In this document: positions 1 through 7,375 of the stretch, piece after piece
Position numbering within the stretch: position 1 is the stretch's first letter
Layout: each line of letters starts with the position of its first letter
Assembly (NCBI GenBank): GCA_030153605.1
Contig: JASKLO010000017.1
Span: forward strand, 1 to 33,907
DNA: 33,907 nt
Reading direction: 5' to 3'
DNA from: Thermosipho sp. (in: thermotogales)
Lineage (GTDB): Bacteria; Thermotogota; Thermotogae; Thermotogales; Fervidobacteriaceae
Notes under the pieces: model-generated
The model's input: the letters and a program-made list of their open reading frames with translations, nothing else
Told to the model about the DNA's origin: nothing
Database searches by the model: none
Position numbers and translations under genes: made by a program

Positions 1-105
1 CTCTTTTTAAAGATAAAAGGGAAAGAATAATATTTTCAAAAAATTAAGAAAAAACAAATTTCAGGAGGCTAATTAAAAATATTTCTTTGAAGAGGAGGAG
101 ATTTG
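1..105. other. left edge and 5' flank of pfkA
   Basis: No gene can be assigned here. Two frames entering from the left edge stop at about positions 30 and 47, so the last codons of an upstream gene may be present. An AGGAGG at 63-68 is not followed at useful spacing by ATG, GTG or TTG. The AGGAGG at 93-98 serves pfkA. No convincing promoter was found. Confidence 0.4.
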
Positions 106-1065
106 ATGAAAAAAATTGCTGTTATGACTAGCGGAGGAGACGCACCTGGAATGAATGCCGCTATTAGAGCCGTTGTCAGATATTCTGTTAGAAATGATAT
201 AAAAGTTGTAGGAATTAAAAGAGGATATGCTGGTCTTTTAGATGAGGATTTTATTGATATGGATTTTTCCTCTGTTGGAGGAATAATGGAAAAAGGTGGA
301 ACTATTTTAAGAAGCAGTAGATGTCCTGAATTTGTAAGAAAAGAAACACGTGCCCAAGCAGCTAAAATTTTGGCAAAACATGGAATTGAAGGCTTAGTAG
401 TTATTGGTGGTGAAGGAAGCTTACATGGAGCAATGTTCTTAGAAGAAGAGCAAAAGGTACCTGTTGTTGGAATTCCTGGTACTATTGACAACGATATTGC
501 TTTTACTGACATGAGCATAGGAGTAGATACCTGTTTAAATACTGTAGTAGACGCAATTCAAAAACTTAAAGATACGGCTTCATCTCATGAACGAGCATTT
601 ATAGTTGAAGTTATGGGGCGATCTTCTGGATATATTGCAACTGTGTCTGGCTTGGTAACTGGTGCAGAAGCAATTGTAATACCTGAAATTCCTGTCAATT
701 ATGAAGCACTAGGAGAAAAGATTTTAAAAGAAAGAGAAAGAGGAAAAATAAATTGTATAGTTGTAGTTGCTGAGGGTGCAGCAAGTGCATACACTGTTGC
801 AAGACATCTAGAACACAGAATTGGTTATGAAACTAGAATAACAATATTAGGTCATATTCAAAGAGGAGGTTCACCAACAGCCTTCGATAGGCTTTTGGCC
901 TCACGTATGGGTGTTGCTGCAGTTGAATATTTGAAAAGAGGAACAAGTTATGTGATGACAGCTCTTCAGGGTGGGAAAATTGTACCCGTAAAACTTGATG
1001 AGGTATTGAAACAAAAGAAATCTTTAAATATGGAACTAGTGGAGTTAACAGCTCTTTTATCATGA
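106..1065 (+). CDS. pfkA: ATP-dependent 6-phosphofructokinase
   Basis: This cytosolic enzyme phosphorylates fructose 6-phosphate to fructose 1,6-bisphosphate, the committed step of the Embden-Meyerhof pathway. The N-terminal nucleotide loop reads [10 protein letters not shown] (residues 8-17). The catalytic motif PGTIDNDI follows, with the general base Asp at about residue 128, then MGRSSGYIA and the sugar-phosphate motif [17 protein letters not shown] rather than GDD favours ATP over pyrophosphate as donor. The length of about 319 residues is normal for the bacterial allosteric PFK-A family, and the Glu of IVIPE corresponds to the effector-site Glu187 of E. coli. The open frame begins with a TTG at 103, but the ATG at 106 fits the family N-terminus (MKKIAV) and lies 7 bases after AGGAGG. 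The stop overlaps the next start by four bases (ATGA), so the two genes are translationally coupled. Confidence 0.97.
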   Translation: MKKIAVMTSGGDAPGMNAAIRAVVRYSVRNDIKVVGIKRGYAGLLDEDFIDMDFSSVGGIMEKGGTILRSSRCPEFVRKETRAQAAKILAKHGIEGLVVIGGEGSLHGAMFLEEEQKVPVVGIPGTIDNDIAFTDMSIGVDTCLNTVVDAIQKLKDTASSHERAFIVEVMGRSSGYIATVSGLVTGAEAIVIPEIPVNYEALGEKILKERERGKINCIVVVAEGAASAYTVARHLEHRIGYETRITILGHIQRGGSPTAFDRLLASRMGVAAVEYLKRGTSYVMTALQGGKIVPVKLDEVLKQKKSLNMELVELTALLS

Positions 1066-2345
1066 TTATAAAGAATGCGTATATATGGCTTGATGGTAAG
1101 TTTGTAAAAAAAGATCTTTGTATTAAAAACGGTAAGTTTGTAGAAAAGTGTACAATTGATGATAATATCATTAACCTGGAAGGTAAATATATCCTTCCAG
1201 GTTTTTCTGATTCTCATGCACATGTACTAGGTGTAGGTATTAAGAAAATTTCGTTAGATTTAAAAAATTTTTCTTTCGAAACAATATTTAGCTCAAAAGA
1301 AAATATTATTATTGGTAGAGGGTGGGAAGAACTTCCTGAAAATATACGTATTTTGGATGAAATAACAAAACCAATAATTTTGATTAGAAAATGTGGACAT
1401 GTAGCATGGTTAAATAAAAATGCCCAAAAAGAATTGGGTTTTAAAGATTATTTAATTTATGAAGATGAAATTGAAAAAGTTTGGACGCTTCTTCCTGAGG
1501 ATTTTTACGTATCAGCGTTCAAAAATGCTGAAAAGGAATTTATAAAGCATGGTATTACCAGTGTTCATTCTGATGATTTTCACGGATTGAGATTTGAAAC
1601 ATTAACAAAGCTTCTTAAAACTAGTAAATTGAGAATATTTGAAAAATTATATGCTACAGATCCTTGGAATTATGAATTTGGCGAATATGGAATAAGTAAA
1701 ATATTTGGAATTAAATTATTTGCTGATGGATCATTAGGCGGAAAAACTGCTTTTTTATCACAACCATATAAAAACACAAAAAATTTTGGGAAATTTGTAC
1801 TTGCAAGTAACTTTTCTAAAATAGTTGATTTTGCAAATAAAAATAATTTGCAAGTTTGCGTTCATGCTATAGGCGATGAAGCATTAACACGAGTTTTAGA
1901 TTTATTTGGTAAAAATTTCGGGCATAGAATAATACATGCTCAATTAATAAAGAAATCGGATTTTTCAAGACTTAAAAATTTTGTTTTTTCAGTTCAGCCG
2001 CATTTTTATTTTGAAGATGAAGAAATTCTTAAAAATATTTCTTTAAATGACGTTTTGTTTTATCCTTTTAAGGAAATGTATAATGATGGAATAAAAATTT
2101 CTTTTTCAAGCGATGCACCAGTGTCTCCATTTGAACCTAAATATATTTTAGAAAACGCCTTTAAAATGGGTTTTTCTTTTGAAGATTCTATAAAACTATA
2201 TACCGAAGCTTCAGGTGAAATTATTAATGAAAAAATAGGAAAATTAAAACCAGATTACAATGCCGATTTTGTGGTCTATAATGACAAGTTGCTTTCATCA
2301 ATTAATGCTGTTTTTATAAATGGGCAAAAAGTTTATGCTTCATAG
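1062..2345 (+). CDS. YtcJ-like metal-dependent amidohydrolase
   Basis: This is a member of the amidohydrolase superfamily, which hydrolyses C-N bonds with a metal-dependent TIM barrel. The metal-binding HxH lies in [10 protein letters not shown] (His52, His54). Later conserved blocks are [17 protein letters not shown] and [11 protein letters not shown], the latter carrying the catalytic Asp, and the C-terminal beta-strand segment [10 protein letters not shown] is typical. These features match the YtcJ group of exoenzyme regulators and predicted amidases, whose substrates are mostly unknown. At 427 residues it is shorter than many YtcJ proteins, which exceed 500. The start ATG overlaps the pfkA stop. 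The 3' end overlaps hydE, on the other strand, by 13 bases, leaving no room for a terminator between these convergent genes. A terminator-like hairpin lies within codons 38-49. The substrate is not predictable. Confidence 0.82.
   Translation: MIIKNAYIWLDGKFVKKDLCIKNGKFVEKCTIDDNIINLEGKYILPGFSDSHAHVLGVGIKKISLDLKNFSFETIFSSKENIIIGRGWEELPENIRILDEITKPIILIRKCGHVAWLNKNAQKELGFKDYLIYEDEIEKVWTLLPEDFYVSAFKNAEKEFIKHGITSVHSDDFHGLRFETLTKLLKTSKLRIFEKLYATDPWNYEFGEYGISKIFGIKLFADGSLGGKTAFLSQPYKNTKNFGKFVLASNFSKIVDFANKNNLQVCVHAIGDEALTRVLDLFGKNFGHRIIHAQLIKKSDFSRLKNFVFSVQPHFYFEDEEILKNISLNDVLFYPFKEMYNDGIKISFSSDAPVSPFEPKYILENAFKMGFSFEDSIKLYTEASGEIINEKIGKLKPDYNADFVVYNDKLLSSINAVFINGQKVYAS
1173..1206 (+). terminator. 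terminator-like hairpin inside the amidohydrolase gene
   Basis: A perfect 11-bp inverted repeat, AACCTGGAAGG (1173-1183) and CCTTCCAGGTT (1193-1203), has a 9-base AT loop and runs into five Ts (1202-1206). It lies about 107 bases after the pfkA stop, in codons encoding the conserved NLEGK...LPGF stretch. It has the shape of an intrinsic terminator on the pfkA-sense strand, but coding constraint explains part of the sequence. Confidence 0.4.
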
Positions 2346-3379
2346 TTTAGTAGAGTTTTTATTCTGAACCCATGAGTTTTTCCAACTTCCCTATTTAAAC
2401 TTTTAATCATTCCTCTTACACAATCTATGCATGCAGTATCTGCTTCAAACAAACAAATTTTGTTGGGATATAGAGTATAGTTTGGTCTGTAAGGATTTGG
2501 TGTTAAATTTGGCATTATTACATTTGCACCGCATTTTAAGGCCATTTGTCTTCCAAAAGGATGTATACTTCCCATAGCAGTGGTTGCAGGAATATTGGCA
2601 GTAGGAATTAAAATCCTAGATAAAGCGATCATTTTTAATGTTGTTGTTAAATCTCCGCCTTTTTCTCTATTCAAAGGTGTATCAGGATTAGGAATAAAAG
2701 GTCCAATTCCAATCATATCGGAATCTATTTCTCTTAAGAAAATTAAATCTTTTGCTAATTCTAATGGTCCTTGTCCTGGAAGTCCAACCATACAACCGGC
2801 ACCTATTTCATAACCTAGTTCTTTGAGTTTTATTAAATGATTTTTTCTGTTTTCAAAAGTATCACTAGGATGTAAATTTTTATATAATATTGGATCAGCT
2901 GTTTCATGCCTCATTAAATATCTATCTGCTCCTGCTTCTTTCCAGATTTTGTATTCTTCAAAATCTCTTTCGCCGATACTAAGTGTAACTGCAAGATTCA
3001 ATTTTTTTATTTCAATAATAAGATTTTTAATAATTTCGGTATTATAATATGGATCTTCTCCAGATTGTAAAACCACTGTTTTGATACCCTTTTCGGCTAT
3101 AAGCTTTGCGCGTTCTAAAATTTCTTGAGGGGTCATTCTGTATCTTTTTAAATTTTTATTCTCATTTCTAAGTCCACAGTACAAACAATCCATTCTACAA
3201 ATATTTGAAAATTCAATAATTGCTCTTATGTGTACTTCATTACCTACATATTTTTCTCTAATTTCATCAGCGATTTCAAATAATTTTTCATCAAATTTAT
3301 TTGTAGAAAGAAGGAAAACCAAATCCTCAATAGTTATGGAATCTCTTCTATACCTTAACTTATTTAATATTTCTGACAA
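2333..3379 (-). CDS. hydE: [FeFe]-hydrogenase maturase HydE (radical SAM)
   Basis: HydE is a radical S-adenosylmethionine enzyme that, with HydG and HydF, assembles the two-iron subcluster of the [FeFe]-hydrogenase H-cluster. The [4Fe-4S]/SAM motif CRMDCLYC (CX3CX2C) lies near residue 65. A C-terminal CX7CX2C triad in KICLFEADTACIDC matches the optional second cluster of Thermotoga maritima HydE, which many other HydE proteins lack. Other BioB-like blocks are VVLQSGEDPYY and MVGLPGQG. The frame is open from a TTG at 3385, but that codon abuts GAGGTGA. The TTG at 3379 has 6-base spacing and is the preferred start (348 residues). It overlaps the upstream small gene by 20 bases, implying coupled translation. 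HydF is not in this window. Confidence 0.95.
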   Translation of the reverse strand: MSEILNKLRYRRDSITIEDLVFLLSTNKFDEKLFEIADEIREKYVGNEVHIRAIIEFSNICRMDCLYCGLRNENKNLKRYRMTPQEILERAKLIAEKGIKTVVLQSGEDPYYNTEIIKNLIIEIKKLNLAVTLSIGERDFEEYKIWKEAGADRYLMRHETADPILYKNLHPSDTFENRKNHLIKLKELGYEIGAGCMVGLPGQGPLELAKDLIFLREIDSDMIGIGPFIPNPDTPLNREKGGDLTTTLKMIALSRILIPTANIPATTAMGSIHPFGRQMALKCGANVIMPNLTPNPYRPNYTLYPNKICLFEADTACIDCVRGMIKSLNREVGKTHGFRIKTLLNYEA

Positions 3380-3620
3380 TGTCAATCACCTCATTCAATA
3401 ATTGTTGTAATTCCGCATCTAATGAATTTAAATTTTCTGAAAATATCACAAAGTTTTCATTTTCCCAAAGTATTTTTGGTGGTAAAAAATATTCTTTTCC
3501 TGCTTTTAACTTGTTTATAAAAGAAATTCTTTTTCCGATTTTTTGTGCTATCCAAATTTTACAGTTATATTTTACTGATATCTTTTCTAATAGTTCTTTT
3601 AATTTTTCAAAATCTGACAT
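3360..3620 (-). CDS. small unknown protein between hydG and hydE
   Basis: This 86-residue soluble protein does not match a family I can name. It has an N-terminal charged helix (SDFEKLKELLEKI), a likely beta-rich middle (KIWIAQKIGKRISFINK, ILWENENFVIFSE) and a C-terminal leucine-rich helix (LDAELQQLLNEVIDIV). There is no membrane segment and only one Cys. The ATG at 3620 is preferred over a GTG at 3629 because AGGTG lies at good spacing before it. The start overlaps the hydG stop (3607) and the stop overlaps the hydE start, so it is a real gene locked into the maturase operon. By position it is a candidate hydrogenase-maturation accessory factor. That role is inference only. Confidence 0.75.
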   Translation of the reverse strand: MSDFEKLKELLEKISVKYNCKIWIAQKIGKRISFINKLKAGKEYFLPPKILWENENFVIFSENLNSLDAELQQLLNEVIDIVRNIK

Positions 3621-5022
3621 CTCTTTCACCTGAATTTATTTTTTCCAATCCTTTTATAATAGAAGATTTTTGAGGTTCTGTAATTTTATTTAATTCATTT
3701 TGAATTATTTTCTCTCCCAATTCTTGTGTTTTTAAAGATGCATAATCGTTTAAATATTCTTTTAATGTAAATAGTGCATTTGGGGTACAAAATCTTTTTA
3801 CAAAACCTGGAATAGCAAATTCCATGAAATGTTCTCCAGTTCTACCAGCTCTATAACATGCTGTACAGAAAGAAGGAATATAATTTTCTTTGAGAAGTTC
3901 ATAAATAACTTCTTCTAAAGATCTAGTATCACCTAAGATAAATTGGCTTTTTTTAATCACCTCTGGATCAGTTTCAGAATATGAACCAACTCCTATACTT
4001 GATCCGGCATCAATTTGAGAAACACCTAATTTTAATACTTCTCTTCTTAATTCTACTGGTTCTCTAGCAGTTAAAATTAAACCTGTATAAGGAACCGAAA
4101 GTCTTAAAATTGCAACAAGTTTTTTGAAGTCTTCATCATTAACTTGGTAAGGAGGTCTTTGCGCAATTGGAGTTCCCACTGCTGGTTCAATTCTAGGGAA
4201 TGAAATGGTGTGAGGCCCTACTCCAAATCTTTCTTCAAGATGGATTGTATGGTAAATTAATCCCATCACTTCATATTTCCAATCATATAAACCAAATAAT
4301 GCCCCTATTCCAACATCATCTATTCCGGCCATCATAGCTCTGTCTAAACCATATAATCTCCAAGCAAAATTCGATTTTGGCCCTCTAGGGTGCATTTTTC
4401 GGTATGTAGGTAGATGATACGTTTCTTGGAAAATTTGAAAAGTACCTATACCAACATTTTTAATGATTTTATATCCTTCAATTGTTTGTGGGGCAGCATT
4501 AACATTAACTCTACGAATTTCACCATTTCCAAGTTTTGTATTATAAATTAGGTCAATTGTTTTGGCCATAAATTCAGGAGAATATTTTGGATGTTCTCCA
4601 TATACTACAATTAATCTTTTATGTCCCTTAGAAATCAAAGCTTTTACTTCTTTTTGTAATTCTTCCATTGAAAGTGTTTTTCTTACTACTTCTTTATTGG
4701 AAATTCTAAAACCACAATATACACAATCATTAACACATTCATTACCAATGTATAATGGCGCAAAAAGTACTATTCTATTACCATAAACTTTTTCTTTTAA
4801 AGTTCTAGCTGCTTCAAAAATTTCTTCCCATAATTCATTGTCTTCGACATTTAATAAAGTAGCAACCTCATCTGGTTGAAGTCTTTGTTTTGAAATTGCT
4901 TTTTGTAGAATTTCTCTAACTTTAGTTTTATCAGGTTTTACATTTTGTTTTAAAAGATCAATAATTTTTTCTTCGTCAATGAAAGTTTTTAAGTTTTCTT
5001 TCTCTTTTATAAATATGTACAT
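3607..5022 (-). CDS. hydG: [FeFe]-hydrogenase maturase HydG (radical SAM tyrosine lyase)
   Basis: HydG cleaves tyrosine to p-cresol and dehydroglycine, producing the CO and cyanide ligands of the H-cluster as an Fe(CO)2(CN) synthon. The radical SAM motif CVNDCVYC gives ligands Cys96, Cys100 and Cys103. The C-terminal motif CTAC followed by 22 residues and another Cys (386, 389, 412) binds the auxiliary cluster that carries the dangler iron, and it separates HydG from its relative ThiH. The length of 471 residues is normal. The ATG at 5022 is preceded by AAGGAG at correct spacing. It lies 11 bases after the TM1266-like gene and overlaps the small gene downstream, so all four maturation genes look like one transcript. 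Confidence 0.97.
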   Translation of the reverse strand: MYIFIKEKENLKTFIDEEKIIDLLKQNVKPDKTKVREILQKAISKQRLQPDEVATLLNVEDNELWEEIFEAARTLKEKVYGNRIVLFAPLYIGNECVNDCVYCGFRISNKEVVRKTLSMEELQKEVKALISKGHKRLIVVYGEHPKYSPEFMAKTIDLIYNTKLGNGEIRRVNVNAAPQTIEGYKIIKNVGIGTFQIFQETYHLPTYRKMHPRGPKSNFAWRLYGLDRAMMAGIDDVGIGALFGLYDWKYEVMGLIYHTIHLEERFGVGPHTISFPRIEPAVGTPIAQRPPYQVNDEDFKKLVAILRLSVPYTGLILTAREPVELRREVLKLGVSQIDAGSSIGVGSYSETDPEVIKKSQFILGDTRSLEEVIYELLKENYIPSFCTACYRAGRTGEHFMEFAIPGFVKRFCTPNALFTLKEYLNDYASLKTQELGEKIIQNELNKITEPQKSSIIKGLEKINSGERDVRF

Positions 5023-5033
5023 TTTTCCACTCC

Positions 5034-5276
5034 TTATGTTAGAGGTATACTTTTTACTTTTACATTTTTAATCTGTCCAAGTTTTCCTGTAAATCCGCCT
5101 AGAATATCGTTATTAGCTTTGAAGATGACAAAAATTACTGCCATATTTTCTGATTCCAATGGATAACCAACTCTTAATTTTATGTACTTTGCATAGGCAT
5201 GAAGTAATTCATTAACTTTGCCATATGCTAGGTTTCTATCTTTAATAACAATATCCACTGAATAATATCTTTCCAA
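5034..5276 (-). CDS. TM1266-type iron-only hydrogenase system regulator
   Basis: This 80-residue protein matches the putative iron-only hydrogenase system regulator family (TM1266 of Thermotoga maritima), a small ACT/NikR-C-like ferredoxin-fold domain. Recognisable blocks are an opening beta strand (YYSVDIVIKDR), YGKVNELLHAYA, LRVGYPLESENMAVIFVIFKA and GFTGKLGQIKNVKVKSIPL. It has no DNA-binding domain, so a direct transcription-factor role is doubtful; the family name rests on structure and gene neighbourhood. The start is a TTG (5274-5276) that matches the family N-terminus. Its ribosome binding site, an AAGGGGG, sits inside the 3' arm of a leader hairpin whose U-tract runs into the start codon. 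Expression is therefore probably controlled by leader folding. Confidence 0.9.
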   Translation of the reverse strand: MERYYSVDIVIKDRNLAYGKVNELLHAYAKYIKLRVGYPLESENMAVIFVIFKANNDILGGFTGKLGQIKNVKVKSIPLT

Positions 5277-5373
5277 AAAAATTCCCCCTTCCTATTTTTG
5301 CACCAAGGAAGGGGGAATATTGTCCCTATAACTTTTTCCCCTTTCCTTGGTGTCAGGATTAAATCCCTTCACC
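5277..5373 (-). promoter_or_regulatory. candidate attenuator leader of the hydrogenase maturation operon
   Basis: Read on the minus strand, three segments compete. Segment A (5352-5338) is CACCAAGGAAAGGGG. Segment B (5318-5301) is ATTCCCCCTTCCTTGGTG. Segment C (5292-5281) is GGAAGGGGGAAT. B pairs perfectly with C over 12 bp (loop 14) and is followed by seven Ts, giving an intrinsic terminator that also buries the ribosome binding site of the TM1266-like gene. B can instead pair with A (10 bp, one A-C mismatch, 4 bp), which releases C. A further hairpin at 5373-5349 uses the CACC of A and could block A-B pairing. It matches no riboswitch consensus I know. Both folds cannot exist together, which is the hallmark of attenuation. 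Confidence 0.65.
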
Positions 5374-5414
5374 TCAGAAAGAAATATTTAATTTTAATAA
5401 AATTCAATTAATAA

Positions 5415-7166
5415 TTAATCTGATAAAACTTTATTTTTGTTTTTGGATCTATCTGTGTAGTAAGTGTGTAGTAATTCATGAGCAATATGACTATAAGGAT
5501 GTTCAAGAAATTCAGCGTATAATTTTTGTACATCTGGATTTTCGTGTGATCTTCTTAATGTGCTTCTTTCATCTATTGTGTAAATAGCATTAGCTCTTTT
5601 TTGAATAATATCAGGATCGAGACTCTTAGGTTGTCCGCCACCACCGATACATCCACCTAAACAAGCCATAATTTCAATAAAGTCATAATATCTTCGACCG
5701 TCTCTAATATCATCAAGAAGTCTTTTTACACTTGCAGTACCATGAGCAATAGCAACTTTAAATTTTTTCCCTTTTATTTCAATTTCAGCTTCTCTAATTC
5801 CTTCAAGACCTCTTACAGCGTTAAATTCAAGTTTTGGTAGTTTTTCTTCTGTAAGTATCTCATATGCTGTTCTAAGTGCTGCTTCCATAACACCACCAGT
5901 AACACCAAAAATTGCACCTGCACCTGTTGAAGTTCCCAAAGGATTGTCATAATCTTCATCAGGAAGACCAGCAAAGTTGATTTCTTTAAATTTGATTAAT
6001 TTTGCAAGTTCTCTTGTTGTAATAACGTAATCAGTAACTTTAATTTCTCTTCCATCTTCAAGTTTTATTTTTTGTTGAGGTCTTGTAATTTCATCTTTTT
6101 TAGCTGTACAAGGCATTATTGAAACCATTATTATATCTTCAGGATCTACTCCTATTTTTTTAGCAAAATATGTTTTAACAACACTACTCATCATTTGTTG
6201 TGGAGATTTAGCTGATGATACATTTTTAATAAATTCAGGGTATTGTTTTTCTAACAAATTAATCCATCCAGGGCAACAACTTGTAAACATTGGGAAGGGT
6301 CCGCCTTCTTTTAATCTATGAATAAGTTCTGTTCCTTCTTCCATTATAGTAAGGTCTGCTGCAAAATTAGTGTCGAAAACGTAATCAAAACCCAATCTTC
6401 TAATAGCAGCTACCATTTTTCCTGTACTTATTGAACCAGGTTCCATTCCAAATTCTTCACCTATAGCAACTCTTACTGAAGGTGCTGTTTGAGCAATAAG
6501 GATTTTTTCCTTCTTTTCTAAGATTCTTAATACTTTTTTCCAATCTGGGGTTTCATAAATTGCTCCAACAGGACAAAGATATGAACATTGACCACAAGAA
6601 ATACAATCAGTTTCATAAACAGGTTTGTCAAAAGCTGTTTGAGGAATTGATTTATAGCCACGTTCAACCATTGAATAAATTTCCATTCCCTGAATTTCAC
6701 TACATACTCTTACACATCTTTGACACTTTATGCATTTTGAAAGGTCCCTTTGAATAGAAGGACTACTGTCATCAAAAATATCACTAAGTTCGGATGGAGG
6801 GAAAAGTGGTTTAACATCATAAATATGAACAAGTTTTTTAAGTTCACATCTTTGATCTGCTTCACAATACATACAATCATTTGGGTGATTTGCCATTATT
6901 AAGGATAGATTAAATTTTATAGCATTAGAAACTCTTTCTGAATTTGTTTTTATCTTCATTCCATCATATACTTTTGTTGTACATGCAGGTTGAAGAGTTC
7001 TTGCGCCTTCAATTTCAACAACACAAACTCTGCAAGCACCAATTGGTTCAAGTTCAGGATGGTGACAAAGAGTAGGAATTTTAAATCCAACTTTTTGAGC
7101 AGCTTCTAATACAGTAGAGTTTTCAGGGACTTCATATTCTTTATCATTTATAAGAATTTTTACCAT
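5415..7166 (-). CDS. hydA: [FeFe]-hydrogenase catalytic subunit, M3 type, HndD-like
   Basis: This enzyme makes or oxidises H2 at the H-cluster. In order it carries an N-terminal [2Fe-2S] domain (Cys34, 45, 48, 62), a His-Cys cluster (His94, Cys98, 101, 107), two [4Fe-4S] sites (Cys145/148/151/155 and 188/191/194/198) and the H-cluster domain. That domain has all three signatures: TSCCPGW (with the proton-relay Cys297), MPCTAKKDE and EIMACLGGCIGGGG. At 583 residues it matches NADP-reducing hydrogenase subunit HndD. It lacks the extra C-terminal [2Fe-2S] domain of the T. maritima trimeric HydA. No diaphorase (HydB) or HydC partner lies alongside. The ATG follows GAGGAGG, about 100 bases downstream of an extended -10 promoter. 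The maturase operon lies immediately downstream behind the attenuator-like leader. Confidence 0.96.
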   Translation of the reverse strand: MVKILINDKEYEVPENSTVLEAAQKVGFKIPTLCHHPELEPIGACRVCVVEIEGARTLQPACTTKVYDGMKIKTNSERVSNAIKFNLSLIMANHPNDCMYCEADQRCELKKLVHIYDVKPLFPPSELSDIFDDSSPSIQRDLSKCIKCQRCVRVCSEIQGMEIYSMVERGYKSIPQTAFDKPVYETDCISCGQCSYLCPVGAIYETPDWKKVLRILEKKEKILIAQTAPSVRVAIGEEFGMEPGSISTGKMVAAIRRLGFDYVFDTNFAADLTIMEEGTELIHRLKEGGPFPMFTSCCPGWINLLEKQYPEFIKNVSSAKSPQQMMSSVVKTYFAKKIGVDPEDIIMVSIMPCTAKKDEITRPQQKIKLEDGREIKVTDYVITTRELAKLIKFKEINFAGLPDEDYDNPLGTSTGAGAIFGVTGGVMEAALRTAYEILTEEKLPKLEFNAVRGLEGIREAEIEIKGKKFKVAIAHGTASVKRLLDDIRDGRRYYDFIEIMACLGGCIGGGGQPKSLDPDIIQKRANAIYTIDERSTLRRSHENPDVQKLYAEFLEHPYSHIAHELLHTYYTDRSKNKNKVLSD

Positions 7167-7269
7167 CGTACCCCTCCTCTAAATAAAAAAAAGATTTTTT
7201 TCACATTTTAATAAAGAAAATTTTTAAAATTGCTATGTTTTAATCTAAACTATGGTCTTCTACATGTAA

Positions 7270-7278
7270 ATTATATCA
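7270..7278 (-). promoter_or_regulatory. extended -10 promoter for the hydrogenase gene
   Basis: On the minus strand TGATATAAT (TGnTATAAT, the extended -10 consensus) lies about 104 bases upstream of the hydA start. No good -35 box lies 17 bases upstream, which is acceptable for extended -10 promoters. The rest of the 209-base gap (7167-7375) is AT-rich with TTAATTAA repeats and shows no clear terminator for the preceding permease gene. Confidence 0.5.
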
Positions 7279-7375
7279 CAAAGTTTAGAAAAAATAAAGT
7301 ATATTTTATAAAGAATTTTGAAAAAATTTTTAATTAATTAAGAATAAACATTTGATATTAATTAAGAAGGAATAT

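Noticed and set aside
69-518. 149-codon minus-strand frame opposite pfkA
   Set aside because: It lies antisense to the conserved pfkA core, has low-complexity composition and no recognisable protein features.
5277-5414. Known riboswitch class (TPP, FMN, SAM, purine, preQ1, fluoride, c-di-GMP) in the hydrogenase leader
   Set aside because: None of the conserved core sequences that I know for these classes is present; only the competing stems are.
7320-7375. TTAATTAA repeats after the AEC permease gene as a terminator
   Set aside because: The possible stem is made only of A-T pairs and would be too weak, especially at high growth temperature.
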